Shown here: piece by piece, positions 1 to 7,920 of the stretch | Numbering within the stretch: position 1 is the stretch's first letter | How the letters are laid out: the number at the start of each line of letters is the position of its first letter | Source: Flavobacterium sp. MedPE-SWcel | GTDB lineage: Bacteria > Bacteroidota > Bacteroidia > Flavobacteriales > Flavobacteriaceae | Length of the DNA: 64,000 nucleotides | Direction: 5' to 3' | Assembly: GCA_001874325.1 (NCBI GenBank) | Contig: MPCW01000012.1 | Span: forward strand, 44,688-108,687 | The notes under the pieces: generated by a model | The model's database searches: none | The model's input: only the letters and a program-made list of their open reading frames with translations | Told to the model about the DNA's origin: nothing | Made by a program: the position numbers and the translations under genes

Positions 1-173
1 GTTGATGTAAAATCAGACGAAGGGCTATTAAGAGGTTTTACAGGTAAAACGGTATCATCATGTATCCATTCTTCTTGTAGTTGTTGCATGACATTATTAG
101 TAAAATCAGCTTTGGGCGATTTTATACTATGCTCTTTAATAAGCCTTTGTAGTATTTGCTCTTTTTTATCCAT
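1..173 (-). CDS. Hypothetical protein, N-terminal part (possible anti-sigma partner)
   Basis: This gene runs off the left edge. About 57 residues are visible, beginning MDKKEQILQRLIKEHSIKSP, from an ATG at 171-173. The segment is charged and helical and shows no membrane segment yet. It starts 9 bases after the stop of the ECF sigma gene and is probably co-transcribed with it. In flavobacteria a gene directly after an ECF sigma factor is often an anti-sigma or a small membrane partner, and that position is the only reason for the suggestion. The function cannot be read from the visible part. Confidence 0.6.
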   Translation of the reverse strand, partial: MDKKEQILQRLIKEHSIKSPKADFTNNVMQQLQEEWIHDDTVLPVKPLNSPSSDFTS

Positions 174-182
174 AACTTTTTA

Positions 183-740
183 CTAATTAAGTTCTGCTTG
201 TAAAGTTACTTGTAACTTTTGTTTTAGTTTTTTTCGAGCTCTAAAAAGTTTTACCTTAATATTAGATTCAGATAAACCTGTTATAGTCTCAATCTCTGCA
301 ATAGTAGCCTCGTTTATATAAAATAAAGTTACTATTAATGCTTCTGTTTCTGGTAAACTATCTATGGCTTGATGTACAAGTAGTTGTTGTTCTTTTTTTT
401 CAATATTCTCTAGTATACTAGACTCATTGTGGTGTTTACTGTTTGTTTCTGTAATACGCTCTATATTTTTCTTTTTCCCTCTAATATTGTATATAGCAGT
501 TCTATACACTATGGTGTATAGCCATGTAGAGAATTTAGATTCCTTTTTAAAAGAATGTAATTGTTTAAATGCTTTAATAAAAGCCTCTTGTGCGGAATCT
601 TCGGCATCATCTTCATTCTTCATTATTTTTAAAGCTAATGTATATGCCATATTTTTATATCGGTCTACTAATACGGTATAACTAGCCGTATCTCCACTAC
701 AAACTTTATTAATATAAAAGAGGTCATCATGATCTGCCAT
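183..740 (-). CDS. RNA polymerase ECF-type sigma factor (sigma-70 family)
   Basis: This is a group 4 sigma factor that directs RNA polymerase core enzyme to a small promoter set. Region 2 is near residues 20-85, with the core-binding signature DAEDSAQEAFIKAF. Region 4 is in the last 60 residues, with LPETEALIVTLFYI followed by the helix-turn-helix TGLSESNIKVKLFRARKKL. The 185-residue length is normal for the class and no extra C-terminal domain is present. I chose the ATG at 738-740. A TTG five codons upstream is open but less likely. The gene probably forms an operon with the partial gene to its left, and an inverted repeat in the divergent intergenic region suggests self-regulation. Confidence 0.92.
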   Translation of the reverse strand: MADHDDLFYINKVCSGDTASYTVLVDRYKNMAYTLALKIMKNEDDAEDSAQEAFIKAFKQLHSFKKESKFSTWLYTIVYRTAIYNIRGKKKNIERITETNSKHHNESSILENIEKKEQQLLVHQAIDSLPETEALIVTLFYINEATIAEIETITGLSESNIKVKLFRARKKLKQKLQVTLQAELN

Positions 741-764
741 ATCTATTAGATGCAAGTTTATAAT

Positions 765-829
765 ATAAGGTTACAGATAAAGTGAAAAAATAATAATATA
801 AAAAAATATAAGGTATGTTGTAACCTTAT
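765..829. promoter_or_regulatory. Inverted repeat between the ECF sigma gene and its divergent neighbour
   Basis: ATAAGGTTACA at 765-775 is the exact reverse complement of TGTAACCTTAT at 819-829, so each copy points toward one of the two divergent genes. A third partial copy, ATAAGGT at 808-814, forms a second inverted repeat with 823-829. The forward copy is followed by CGTCTGTTCGTG, which resembles the GTAAC/CGT elements of ECF promoters, but the spacing was not verified. It could be an autoregulated ECF promoter pair or an operator. That role is inferred; the repeat itself is seen directly. Confidence 0.4.
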
Positions 830-876
830 CGTCTGTTCGTGCATCATATCATTATAACTATTAAAAATATATAATT

Positions 877-1221
877 ATGGATGAACTGTTTAGTAATTTT
901 TTAATAACACTTATCGTTATTTCGGCAATATTTGGAATACTATATACCTTCTTGATTACGCGTCATAGAGAACGAATTATGATGATGGAAAAGGGGATTA
1001 ATTCGGAGTTATTTGTTTCTAAAAATAATGGGCGTTGGCGTGCATTAAAAATAGGCTTACTTTTTATAGGTATTGCATTAGGATTAATAATAGGAGGATT
1101 ACTTGAAAGTCATCTGATTATAGAAGAAGGAGTATTTTATATTGCAATGATTACTTTCTTTGGGGGACTTGGTTTGTTGAGTTACTTTTTTATTGAAAAA
1201 AAGTTTAGAGACAATGAGTAA
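877..1221 (+). CDS. Small membrane protein, DUF6249-like
   Basis: This 114-residue protein has an N-terminal hydrophobic segment (about residues 6-26), a basic cytoplasmic stretch HRERIMMMEKG, and two further hydrophobic segments (about 57-76 and 85-106). That gives three predicted membrane helices. The layout matches the DUF6249 family, often found beside ECF sigma genes in Flavobacteriaceae. It is divergent from the sigma gene and shares its regulatory region, so it may belong to the sigma regulon. No catalytic motif is visible, so the function is unknown. Confidence 0.8.
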   Translation: MDELFSNFLITLIVISAIFGILYTFLITRHRERIMMMEKGINSELFVSKNNGRWRALKIGLLFIGIALGLIIGGLLESHLIIEEGVFYIAMITFFGGLGLLSYFFIEKKFRDNE

Positions 1222-1260
1222 TTAAAAATATTATCATCAATCAAATCACATACAAAACAA

Positions 1261-1294
1261 AAAAAGGGATGACTCATGAGTCATCCCTTTTTTT
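1261..1294. terminator. Bidirectional intrinsic terminator
   Basis: A perfect stem (GGGATGACTC at 1266-1275 with GAGTCATCCC at 1278-1287) has a two-base centre and is flanked by an A tract and a T tract. It serves both the membrane protein gene on the left and serA on the right. Confidence 0.85.
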
Positions 1295-1317
1295 GTTTCA
1301 GATATTAAGATTAAACC

Positions 1318-2274
1318 CTAATTCTGATTCATGATACCGATTACTTGTTCAGCAAGTTCAGTATTTATTCTTTCCTGCGCTTCTAATGTTGTAGCCCCAA
1401 TGTGAGGAGTAAGTGAAACTTTAGGGTTCATTAATACTTGTATAGCTGGTTTAGGCTCTTCTTCAAAAACATCAAGACCAGCAAAGGCAACTTTACCAGA
1501 GTCTAAAGCCTCTACTAAAGCAACTTCTTCTATTACACCACCACGTGCAGCATTAATAATACCCACACCGTCTTTCATCATTTTAAACTCTGGAGCGCTA
1601 ATCAGGTAGTCTTTTTGTGCAGGTACGTGTACTGATATAAAATCAGCAGTTTTATAAATAGTTTCGTTAGAAGCTGTACTGAATTTTATATTTATAAACT
1701 GACCGTTGTAAAAATCAATTCTAACATCTTCTGTACCACCTTCTTCTCCCGAAGCAACAACACGCATACCTAGTCCAAGTGCTATTTTTGCTACAGCGCG
1801 ACCAACACGACCGAAACCAATAATACCTAGTGTTTTACCTCTTAGTTCGCTACCAGCAGCATATGCTTTTCTAAGTGCAGTAAAGCTAGTTTCACCTTCT
1901 AAAGGCATTAATCTATTAGCATCATGTAGAGAACGTACACCAGTAAATAAGTGAGCAAAAACAAGCTCAGCTACAGCGTCAGAAAATGCTGCAGGAGTAT
2001 TAATAACAGATAAACCTTTTTCGCGAGCATAAGCTACATCGATATTATCCATACCTAAACCACCACGACCAATTATCTTAAGACTAGGACAATTATCTAT
2101 AATATCTTTACGTACTTTAGTAGCTCCACGTACTAATAGTACTGTTACATTATTTTTATTTATATAATTTGCTACTTGTTCCTGTGCTACTTTTGTAGTT
2201 ATAACTTCAAATCCGCTTTCTTCAAGAGTTTTAATACCACTTTCCGAAATACCATCGTTAGCTAATACTTTCAT
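1318..2274 (-). CDS. serA: D-3-phosphoglycerate dehydrogenase (short form)
   Basis: This enzyme oxidises 3-phosphoglycerate to 3-phosphohydroxypyruvate with NAD, the first step of serine synthesis. Of its 318 residues, the substrate domain occupies roughly 1-98 and 288-318 and the nucleotide-binding domain the middle, with GFGRVG at 153-158. The D-2-hydroxyacid dehydrogenase catalytic set is present: Arg in NAARGG (about 244), Glu in FEEEP (about 273) and His in TPHIGA (about 291). The C-terminal ACT domain of longer SerA proteins is absent, so classical serine feedback through ACT is unlikely. It lies 65 bases after serC on the same strand, which supports SerA over another hydroxyacid dehydrogenase. 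Confidence 0.9.
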   Translation of the reverse strand: MKVLANDGISESGIKTLEESGFEVITTKVAQEQVANYINKNNVTVLLVRGATKVRKDIIDNCPSLKIIGRGGLGMDNIDVAYAREKGLSVINTPAAFSDAVAELVFAHLFTGVRSLHDANRLMPLEGETSFTALRKAYAAGSELRGKTLGIIGFGRVGRAVAKIALGLGMRVVASGEEGGTEDVRIDFYNGQFINIKFSTASNETIYKTADFISVHVPAQKDYLISAPEFKMMKDGVGIINAARGGVIEEVALVEALDSGKVAFAGLDVFEEEPKPAIQVLMNPKVSLTPHIGATTLEAQERINTELAEQVIGIMNQN

Positions 2275-2339
2275 GCTATTTTATTTAAAAGTTTAAAGTT
2301 GCTGTTAAGCAAAATCTATATTGTTATTTTGTTTTTATC

Positions 2340-3425
2340 TTATTTTGAGGTTATAGTTTTTTCAAACTCCTGCATTACATTTACTAATATCTGTACACTT
2401 TCTATAGGCATAGCGTTGTATATAGCTGCACGATAACCACCTACGGTTCTATGTCCGTTTAACCCGTTTATATTTGCTGCTTTCCACATAGAGTCAAACG
2501 AGTCTTTGTGTAATTTATTCTTTAGTACAAAGGTAACATTCATTTTAGAACGATCCTCTATTTTTGCAGTACCTATAAATAGTGAATTTCTATCGATTTC
2601 ATTATATAATAAAGCAGCTTTAGTATTATTTCTCTCTTCCATCACTGTAATACCTCCGTTGGCTTTAAGCCATTGTAAAGTAAGTAGTGTAGTGTATATA
2701 GCAAATACAGGTGGGGTATTATACATACTCTCTTTAGATATATGTGCCGAATAATCTAATATACCTGGAATAATTCGATCACTATGGTTATTGTCTAATA
2801 ACTCTTCTTTTATAACTACAAGTGTTGTACCAGCAGGTCCTATATTTTTTTGTGCCCCTGCATATATAAGATCAAATTTACTAAAGTCGAGTTGTCTCGA
2901 AAAAATATCCGAACTCATATCACATACAATAGGCACAATAGTTTCAGGGAACTCCTGCATTTGTGTACCATATATAGTGTTGTTACTAGTGCAATGAAAA
3001 TAACTAGCATCGGTAGGGATAGTATAATCTTTAGGCATATAATTATAGTTATCATCTTTAGATGATGCTACAATTACGGTATCTCCAAAAGCTTTAGCCT
3101 CCTTAATAGCGCCTGCTGCCCATTTACCTGTATCAAGGTAGGCAGCTTTGCTATTCTTTTTTAAAAGGTTATATGGCACTCTTAAAAACTCCATACTAGC
3201 GCCACCTGATAGAAATAGTGCTTTATACCCTTTGTTTTCAAGATCTAATAATTCTAGTGCAAGACTACGTGCTTCTTCTATTACAGCAACAAATTCATCA
3301 CTACGATGTGATATTTCTAGCACAGATAATCCTGTATCATTAAAATTAATGATTGCTTGCGATGCTTTTTCAAACACTTCTTGCGGTAGGATAGAAGGAC
3401 CTGAGCTAAAATTATGTTTTTTCAT
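2340..3425 (-). CDS. serC: Phosphoserine aminotransferase
   Basis: This PLP-dependent class V aminotransferase converts 3-phosphohydroxypyruvate and glutamate to phosphoserine, and also acts in pyridoxal phosphate synthesis in some bacteria. The 361 residues match the usual family length. The N-terminus has NFSSGPSILP, the family's substrate loop, and the PLP lysine is in AGAQKNIGPAG (about K193). The C-terminal GHRTVGGYRAAIYNAMP is also characteristic. It lies between the acyl-CoA reductase gene (24-base gap) and serA (65-base gap) in one minus-strand run. No phosphoserine phosphatase gene is present in the window. Confidence 0.96.
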   Translation of the reverse strand: MKKHNFSSGPSILPQEVFEKASQAIINFNDTGLSVLEISHRSDEFVAVIEEARSLALELLDLENKGYKALFLSGGASMEFLRVPYNLLKKNSKAAYLDTGKWAAGAIKEAKAFGDTVIVASSKDDNYNYMPKDYTIPTDASYFHCTSNNTIYGTQMQEFPETIVPIVCDMSSDIFSRQLDFSKFDLIYAGAQKNIGPAGTTLVVIKEELLDNNHSDRIIPGILDYSAHISKESMYNTPPVFAIYTTLLTLQWLKANGGITVMEERNNTKAALLYNEIDRNSLFIGTAKIEDRSKMNVTFVLKNKLHKDSFDSMWKAANINGLNGHRTVGGYRAAIYNAMPIESVQILVNVMQEFEKTITSK

Positions 3426-3449
3426 TGTTTAGTAGTGAGTTTACTGTAT

Positions 3450-4508
3450 TTATATACTCAATAAAAACGAAATAGTATCTACATTATCTGCATAGTCCCA
3501 TAATTCAGGCTGTTGTGTTTGCCCAAAAGCGATACTACTATCAGTTATATTGTTACTTACTACACATTGTATTTGTTCTGCTTCTGTATTTAGTTTTTCT
3601 TTTAATGCATCAATAGTATCATAATACTCATAAAATACAGATGAAATAGGAGAGGAGTAGCTTGTATCTTCTTTTATAGTCATAAACTCATTATCGAGTA
3701 GTTCAAATTTACTCATTAAGAATACAGCCTTATTATAATCGTAATTATTAGCATATTTTTCATAATGAATTACATCACCATAAGTGTACATTGCCTCAAA
3801 AAAGTTTTTGAAGTCATAACCCTTTGGTACAAAAAGTTTAGATACATTACGACACCCTAACCCGAAATAACGGAAAATATCTTCGCCTAGCCCTACAAGT
3901 TCTTCTTTACTTTCGTTACCTGTAAGTATGGCTGCTGAATTTCTGTTTTTTCTTATTATCGAGGGCTTATCTTTAAAGTAATATTCAAAATAACGAGCCG
4001 TATTGTTACTACCTGTAGCGATTACAGCATCAAAATTTTCGAGTTTACCTTCGGTGATTGTTATTTTATTATCTAATTGTGGAGCAACAGCAATAAGGTA
4101 TTTACTAAGAAACGGTAGTAAGTACTTATCGTTTGACGATACTTTTACTAAAACATTATTACCTGTAAGTAGTACCGATAAAAAATCGTGAAAACCTACC
4201 AATGGTATATTACCAGCAAGTACTAAGCCAACAGTTTTAGGATTGTTATAATCTATAGTATAGTTTTCTAACCATTTATCAAGGTTTTCTGCTGTAAGCG
4301 CATTTACCCACGACTGTATAGCAAAATAGACTTGTTCTGGCGTAAACCATCCGTTGTGCGATTGCGATCTTTCTATAAGCGTTATAAAATCGTCAAAAAA
4401 AGTATCGTTACGTAGTACAGCGTTATCTTTTAATGTGTTATTCTCAGAAAATTGGCTTAGAAATTTACCAAGTTCTATAAACGCTTTTTTTGTTTCTGTT
4501 AACGTCAT
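3450..4508 (-). CDS. Acyl-CoA reductase, LuxC-like
   Basis: This 352-residue protein matches the LuxC-type acyl-CoA reductase family, which belongs to the aldehyde dehydrogenase fold. The signs are a nucleotide-binding region around VGLVLAGNIPLVGF, a central substrate region with IATGSNNTARYFEYYF, and FGLGCRNVSKLFVPKG, which contains the likely catalytic Cys. The predicted reaction is NAD(P)H-dependent reduction of an acyl-CoA or acyl thioester to an aldehyde. No LuxD or LuxE partner is nearby. Instead it leads the serC-serA run and is divergent from a ferredoxin. The physiological substrate is unknown. Confidence 0.75.
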   Translation of the reverse strand: MTLTETKKAFIELGKFLSQFSENNTLKDNAVLRNDTFFDDFITLIERSQSHNGWFTPEQVYFAIQSWVNALTAENLDKWLENYTIDYNNPKTVGLVLAGNIPLVGFHDFLSVLLTGNNVLVKVSSNDKYLLPFLSKYLIAVAPQLDNKITITEGKLENFDAVIATGSNNTARYFEYYFKDKPSIIRKNRNSAAILTGNESKEELVGLGEDIFRYFGLGCRNVSKLFVPKGYDFKNFFEAMYTYGDVIHYEKYANNYDYNKAVFLMSKFELLDNEFMTIKEDTSYSSPISSVFYEYYDTIDALKEKLNTEAEQIQCVVSNNITDSSIAFGQTQQPELWDYADNVDTISFLLSI

Positions 4509-4512
4509 TATG

Positions 4513-4544
4513 TTTGTTTATGAATGGATTTGGACGTAATTTTG
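4513..4544 (+). promoter_or_regulatory. Bacteroidota-type promoter of the ferredoxin gene
   Basis: TTTG at 4513-4516 (-33) lies 20 bases before TAATTTTG at 4537-4544 (-7), matching the TTTG/TAnnTTTG consensus of the primary sigma factor of this phylum. The ferredoxin ATG follows 34 bases later. Confidence 0.65.
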
Positions 4545-4578
4545 CACAAATTTACGTTATTAATACAAAATATAAGCT

Positions 4579-4929
4579 ATGGCTATCATTATAACAGATG
4601 AATGTATCAACTGTGGGGCTTGTGAGCCGGAATGTCCAAATACAGCAATATACGAAGGAGCAGACGATTGGAGATATAAAGACGGAACAGCATTAGAAGG
4701 AAAATTAGTACTACCATCTGGAGAAGAAGTAGATGCTGATGCTGCTCAAACACCAATATCAGACGATTTATATTATATAGTACCAAGTAAGTGTACAGAG
4801 TGTAAAGGTTTTCATGAAGAGCCACAATGTGCGGCAGTATGCCCTGTAGACTGTTGTGTGCCAGATGATGAATATGTAGAAAGCGAAGAGGTGCTATTAA
4901 ATAGACAGGCATTTTTACATAATGAGTAA
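4579..4929 (+). CDS. 4Fe-4S dicluster ferredoxin
   Basis: This 116-residue cytoplasmic electron carrier has two cysteine motifs. The first is [12 protein letters not shown] near residues 10-21, with CxxCxxCxxxC spacing. The second is [18 protein letters not shown] near residues 74-91, with a longer gap as in ferredoxins of the Fdx/YfhL group. About 50 residues with many acidic positions separate them. It has its own promoter and terminator, so it is a single-gene unit. It is divergent from the acyl-CoA reductase, and a redox partnership is possible but not shown. The physiological partner is unknown. Confidence 0.93.
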   Translation: MAIIITDECINCGACEPECPNTAIYEGADDWRYKDGTALEGKLVLPSGEEVDADAAQTPISDDLYYIVPSKCTECKGFHEEPQCAAVCPVDCCVPDDEYVESEEVLLNRQAFLHNE

Positions 4930-4960
4930 AGTATGTAAAGCAGTATAAACTTAATAAAAA

Positions 4961-4988
4961 ATCCAGAAGCTAACCTTCTGGATTTTTT
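4961..4988 (+). terminator. Intrinsic terminator after the ferredoxin gene
   Basis: ATCCAGAAG at 4961-4969 pairs with CTTCTGGAT at 4975-4983 around a five-base loop, followed by a T run. A preceding A tract makes it partly bidirectional. Confidence 0.85.
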
Positions 4989-5035
4989 ATTTTAAGGCTC
5001 ATTTATGTAAGTCTGTTTATTTCATTTCAAAAACT

Positions 5036-5043
5036 TATATTTG
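5036..5043 (+). promoter_or_regulatory. -7 promoter element of ychF
   Basis: TATATTTG at 5036-5043 matches TAnnTTTG, 22 bases before the ychF ATG. Only a weak -33 match (TGTTT near 5014) precedes it. Confidence 0.55.
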
Positions 5044-5065
5044 CAGCCTTAAAAAACCGTTACTA

Positions 5066-6160
5066 ATGAAAGCAGGAATAGTAGGATTACCAAACGTAGG
5101 TAAATCAACCCTTTTTAATTGTTTGTCTAATGCTAAGGCACAAAGTGCAAACTTTCCTTTTTGTACTATAGAGCCTAATGTAGGTGTAGTAAATGTACCC
5201 GATTCACGACTAGAAAAACTAGAAGAACTAGTTACTCCAGAGCGTGTATTGCCTGCTACAGTAGAGATTGTAGATATTGCAGGACTTGTAAAAGGAGCTA
5301 GTAAAGGAGAAGGACTAGGTAATCAGTTTTTAGGTAACATTAGAGAGTGTAACGCTATTATACACGTGCTACGTTGTTTTGATAACGATAATATTGTACA
5401 CGTAGATGGTAATGTAAACCCTATTCGTGATAAAGAAACGATTGATATAGAGTTGCAACTAAAAGATCTTGAAACAGTAGAAAAAAGACTTGACAAGGTA
5501 AAGAGAGCTGCAAAAACAGGAAATAAAGAAGCACAAGCCGAAGAAGCATTATTAATAAGACTGAGAGATGTTTTACTAGAAGGTAAATCGGCTAGAGTAG
5601 TAGCACCACAAAACCAAGATGAAGAGGAGTTACTAGAAGCTTTCCAACTAATTACTACTAAGCCTGTGCTATATGTATGTAATGTAGATGAAGAAGCTGC
5701 TGCTACAGGTAACGATTATGTAGAGAAAGTACGCGAGCTGGTAAAAGATGAAAATGCAGAGGTTATTGTACTTGCTGTAGGAACTGAGGCTGATATTACA
5801 GAGCTTGAAACGTATGAAGAACGTCAAATGTTCCTTGAAGACTTAGGTATTGAAGAGGCAGGTGCGTCAACGTTAATACGTTCGGCTTATAAATTACTTG
5901 ATTTACAAACGTATTTTACAGCAGGTGAAAAAGAAGTACGTGCTTGGACAATAAAAGTAGGTGATACTGCACCACAAGCAGCAGGTGTTATACATACTGA
6001 CTTTGAAAAAGGATTTATTCGTGCTGAGGTTATTGCTTATGACGATTACGAATCTTTCGGATCTGAAGCGAAAGTAAAAGAAGCAGGTAAACTACGTGTA
6101 GAAGGTAAAGAATACATCGTGAAAGATGGTGATGTAATGCACTTCCGTTTTAACGTGTAA
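5066..6160 (+). CDS. ychF: Redox-regulated ATPase/GTPase YchF (OLA1 family)
   Basis: This is a universally conserved TRAFAC-class P-loop NTPase that binds ribosomes and prefers ATP in most species studied. Its 364 residues match the family length. The P-loop GLPNVGKST is at residues 7-15 and the G2/G3 region includes DIAGLVKGASKGEGLGN. The G4 motif is the YchF-type NVDE rather than NKxD. The C-terminal TGS domain contains the conserved ending GDVMHFRFNV. It stands alone between its own promoter and a strong terminator. Confidence 0.97.
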   Translation: MKAGIVGLPNVGKSTLFNCLSNAKAQSANFPFCTIEPNVGVVNVPDSRLEKLEELVTPERVLPATVEIVDIAGLVKGASKGEGLGNQFLGNIRECNAIIHVLRCFDNDNIVHVDGNVNPIRDKETIDIELQLKDLETVEKRLDKVKRAAKTGNKEAQAEEALLIRLRDVLLEGKSARVVAPQNQDEEELLEAFQLITTKPVLYVCNVDEEAAATGNDYVEKVRELVKDENAEVIVLAVGTEADITELETYEERQMFLEDLGIEEAGASTLIRSAYKLLDLQTYFTAGEKEVRAWTIKVGDTAPQAAGVIHTDFEKGFIRAEVIAYDDYESFGSEAKVKEAGKLRVEGKEYIVKDGDVMHFRFNV

Positions 6161-6190
6161 TAAGTGTTTTTACAATGATATAGTAAAAAA

Positions 6191-6217
6191 GCCTATCGAA
6201 TTTCGATAGGCTTTTTT
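6191..6217. terminator. Terminator after ychF
   Basis: GCCTATCGAA at 6191-6200 pairs with TTCGATAGGC at 6202-6211, with an A tract before and a T run after. Confidence 0.85.
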
Positions 6218-6276
6218 AATTTTAGTTCCAGCTTAAACATAATTTCATCCTTCTCTTATTTCATTTCTATAAAAGC

Positions 6277-6384
6277 TCACATACCCATTATATCATCAGT
6301 AATCGGTCTAAATATATTGTCTATTAAACTATATTTTTTAGAAAAGAACTCCCCATCTTCGAAATACCAAAATACTGAAACCAT
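6277..6384 (-). other. Possible gene remnant or 35-codon ORF
   Basis: The 278-base gap between ychF and the SH3 protein gene contains a short minus-strand frame. It reads MVSVFWYFEDGEFFSKKYSL and ends in IFRPITDDIMGM, from an ATG at 6382-6384 to a TGA at 6277-6279. The residue mix looks protein-like, but an in-frame stop lies just four codons upstream and no promoter is evident. It could be the tail of a decayed gene or chance. The rest of the gap shows no other feature. Confidence 0.2.
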
Positions 6385-6438
6385 AACATATTCTCATTTT
6401 AACGTCTAGCTGATAGTTAAAAAAATGTCTCTTGTTCT

Positions 6439-7263
6439 TTAATATCTTTCGGTTTCAATCCAAAATACCCATTCATAACCATTATTAGGTTTAAAATGTT
6501 CTTCTCCAGAAGCAGGTATTACACCTGGAGCAGATGCGATATAATGTTTGACTCCTGGTTTTATATTAACAGTTCTTGTAGATTCAGGCTGTAGTGAAAA
6601 AGTTTCATTGCCAATAATTAATTTTATTATTGATGACGATTTGTTTTTTATTTTTATTTCAGATTCATAAGTTGATGAATATCCAGTATTTGTAAAAGCA
6701 CCATTTTCATTGATGTCAGCTTTTTGAAAATATTTTACATAACTTTTATGCACCCAGCCAATGCTACTAGTTTCAACGTCAATGATTTTGTAATAATTAT
6801 TGATAGTATTTTTGCTATAAACAAATACTATTGAATTTTTTGTAAATAGCTTTATTATTTCATACTCTGAAGAGGGACCTTTCCTGAAATTTACAGCAGA
6901 AGTTGTTTTACCAATAAAAGGATTAAAGCCTACGTCTTGGTTGTTTAATTTGCTAATGTTTTTTTTAGAAGTATGAGTGTTAGACTTCTCAATTTTTTTA
7001 TAAGATAGTTTGTTTTTTTTAGCATAACCATTTTTACCATTATAGCAGACTTTCCAAAAGCCTGTTACATTCCCATAATTTGAAGATATAATTTTCACTT
7101 TCTCTCCATTAGGGATTTCACCTTTTATAGCAGAATCAGAACTCATGTTTTGATATATGTAAACTAGTCCCTTTGAATAATAAACTGGATAATCGCCTCG
7201 ACAGGTTTGAGCATTTGAAAAATAAACAGTAAATAATATAAAAATCAGTATATATTTTTTCAT
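6439..7263 (-). CDS. Secreted SH3-domain protein
   Basis: This 274-residue protein starts with a signal peptide (MKKYILIFILFTVYFSNAQ, cleavage expected near residue 18). Two bacterial SH3-like repeats follow, one at about residues 25-85 (PVYYSKGLVYIYQ to GKNGYAKKNKLSY) and one at about 118-178 (AVNFRKGPSSEYEIIKLF to GWVHKSYVKYF). A C-terminal beta-rich segment of about 75 residues follows, ending EWVFWIETERY, and may be a separate small domain. SH3b domains bind cell-wall peptides or other ligands in exported proteins. No enzyme domain is visible. It stands alone, convergent with ychF and divergent from the reductase gene, and the true role is unknown. Confidence 0.75.
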   Translation of the reverse strand: MKKYILIFILFTVYFSNAQTCRGDYPVYYSKGLVYIYQNMSSDSAIKGEIPNGEKVKIISSNYGNVTGFWKVCYNGKNGYAKKNKLSYKKIEKSNTHTSKKNISKLNNQDVGFNPFIGKTTSAVNFRKGPSSEYEIIKLFTKNSIVFVYSKNTINNYYKIIDVETSSIGWVHKSYVKYFQKADINENGAFTNTGYSSTYESEIKIKNKSSSIIKLIIGNETFSLQPESTRTVNIKPGVKHYIASAPGVIPASGEEHFKPNNGYEWVFWIETERY

Positions 7264-7377
7264 AATAATTTAGTTGGATAAATGTAAATCAAATATACAA
7301 TTTTCTCATTTTCTTAACACCTTACTAGTTTGTTTTATGCTTAACTTTATCAAACAACATTTTAAACACATCAAAAA

Positions 7378-7920
7378 ATGAAAATAGTAACTTTTGCAGG
7401 TAGTAGTAGTACACAATCTATAAACAAACGTTTAGCAACCTATGCAGCGGGATTGTTTCAAGAAAGTCAGTTAGAAGTATTAGATTTAAACGATTACGAA
7501 TTACCACTTTTTAGTTTAGATAAAGAGCAAGTATTAGGTAAGCCCGCAATTGCTCGTGCATTTTTAGATAAAATGGAATCGGCAGATGTTTTAGTACTTT
7601 CGCTTGCCGAGCATAATGGTAGCTACTCTACAGCCTTTAAAAATATATATGACTGGGCATCGCGCCAAAAGAAAGAAGTTTTTGATAATACCCCAATGTT
7701 GTTAATGGCAACTTCTCCAGGTGGTCGTGGCGGTAGTAGTGTGTTAGAGACTGCAAAAAGTACAATGCCACACTATGGCGGTAATATAAAAGCCGTTTTC
7801 TCATTACCATCATTCCATAATAATTTTGATGTCGAGGCAGGTAAAATATCCAATAACGAGTTAGATGCTGCGTTAAAAGATATTATTCGTGACTTTGATT
7901 ATGCTAAAAAGGATTCTTAA
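7378..7920 (+). CDS. NAD(P)H-dependent FMN reductase family protein
   Basis: This 180-residue flavodoxin-fold protein begins MKIVTFAGSSSTQSINKRLA; the phosphate-binding loop for FMN is GSSSTQSINKR. The middle part has SLAEHNGSYSTAFKNIYDW and SPGGRGGSSVL, as in the NADPH-dependent FMN reductase (chromate/azo reductase-like) family. Such enzymes move electrons from NAD(P)H to FMN or quinones. The substrate cannot be named from the sequence. Its last 20 bases overlap the start of the next gene, implying translational coupling with the DUF2459 gene. Confidence 0.87.
   Translation: MKIVTFAGSSSTQSINKRLATYAAGLFQESQLEVLDLNDYELPLFSLDKEQVLGKPAIARAFLDKMESADVLVLSLAEHNGSYSTAFKNIYDWASRQKKEVFDNTPMLLMATSPGGRGGSSVLETAKSTMPHYGGNIKAVFSLPSFHNNFDVEAGKISNNELDAALKDIIRDFDYAKKDS

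Noticed and set aside
4607..4912. A 101-residue frame on the minus strand opposite the ferredoxin gene
   Set aside because: It has no start context and mirrors the codon pattern of a real ferredoxin on the other strand.
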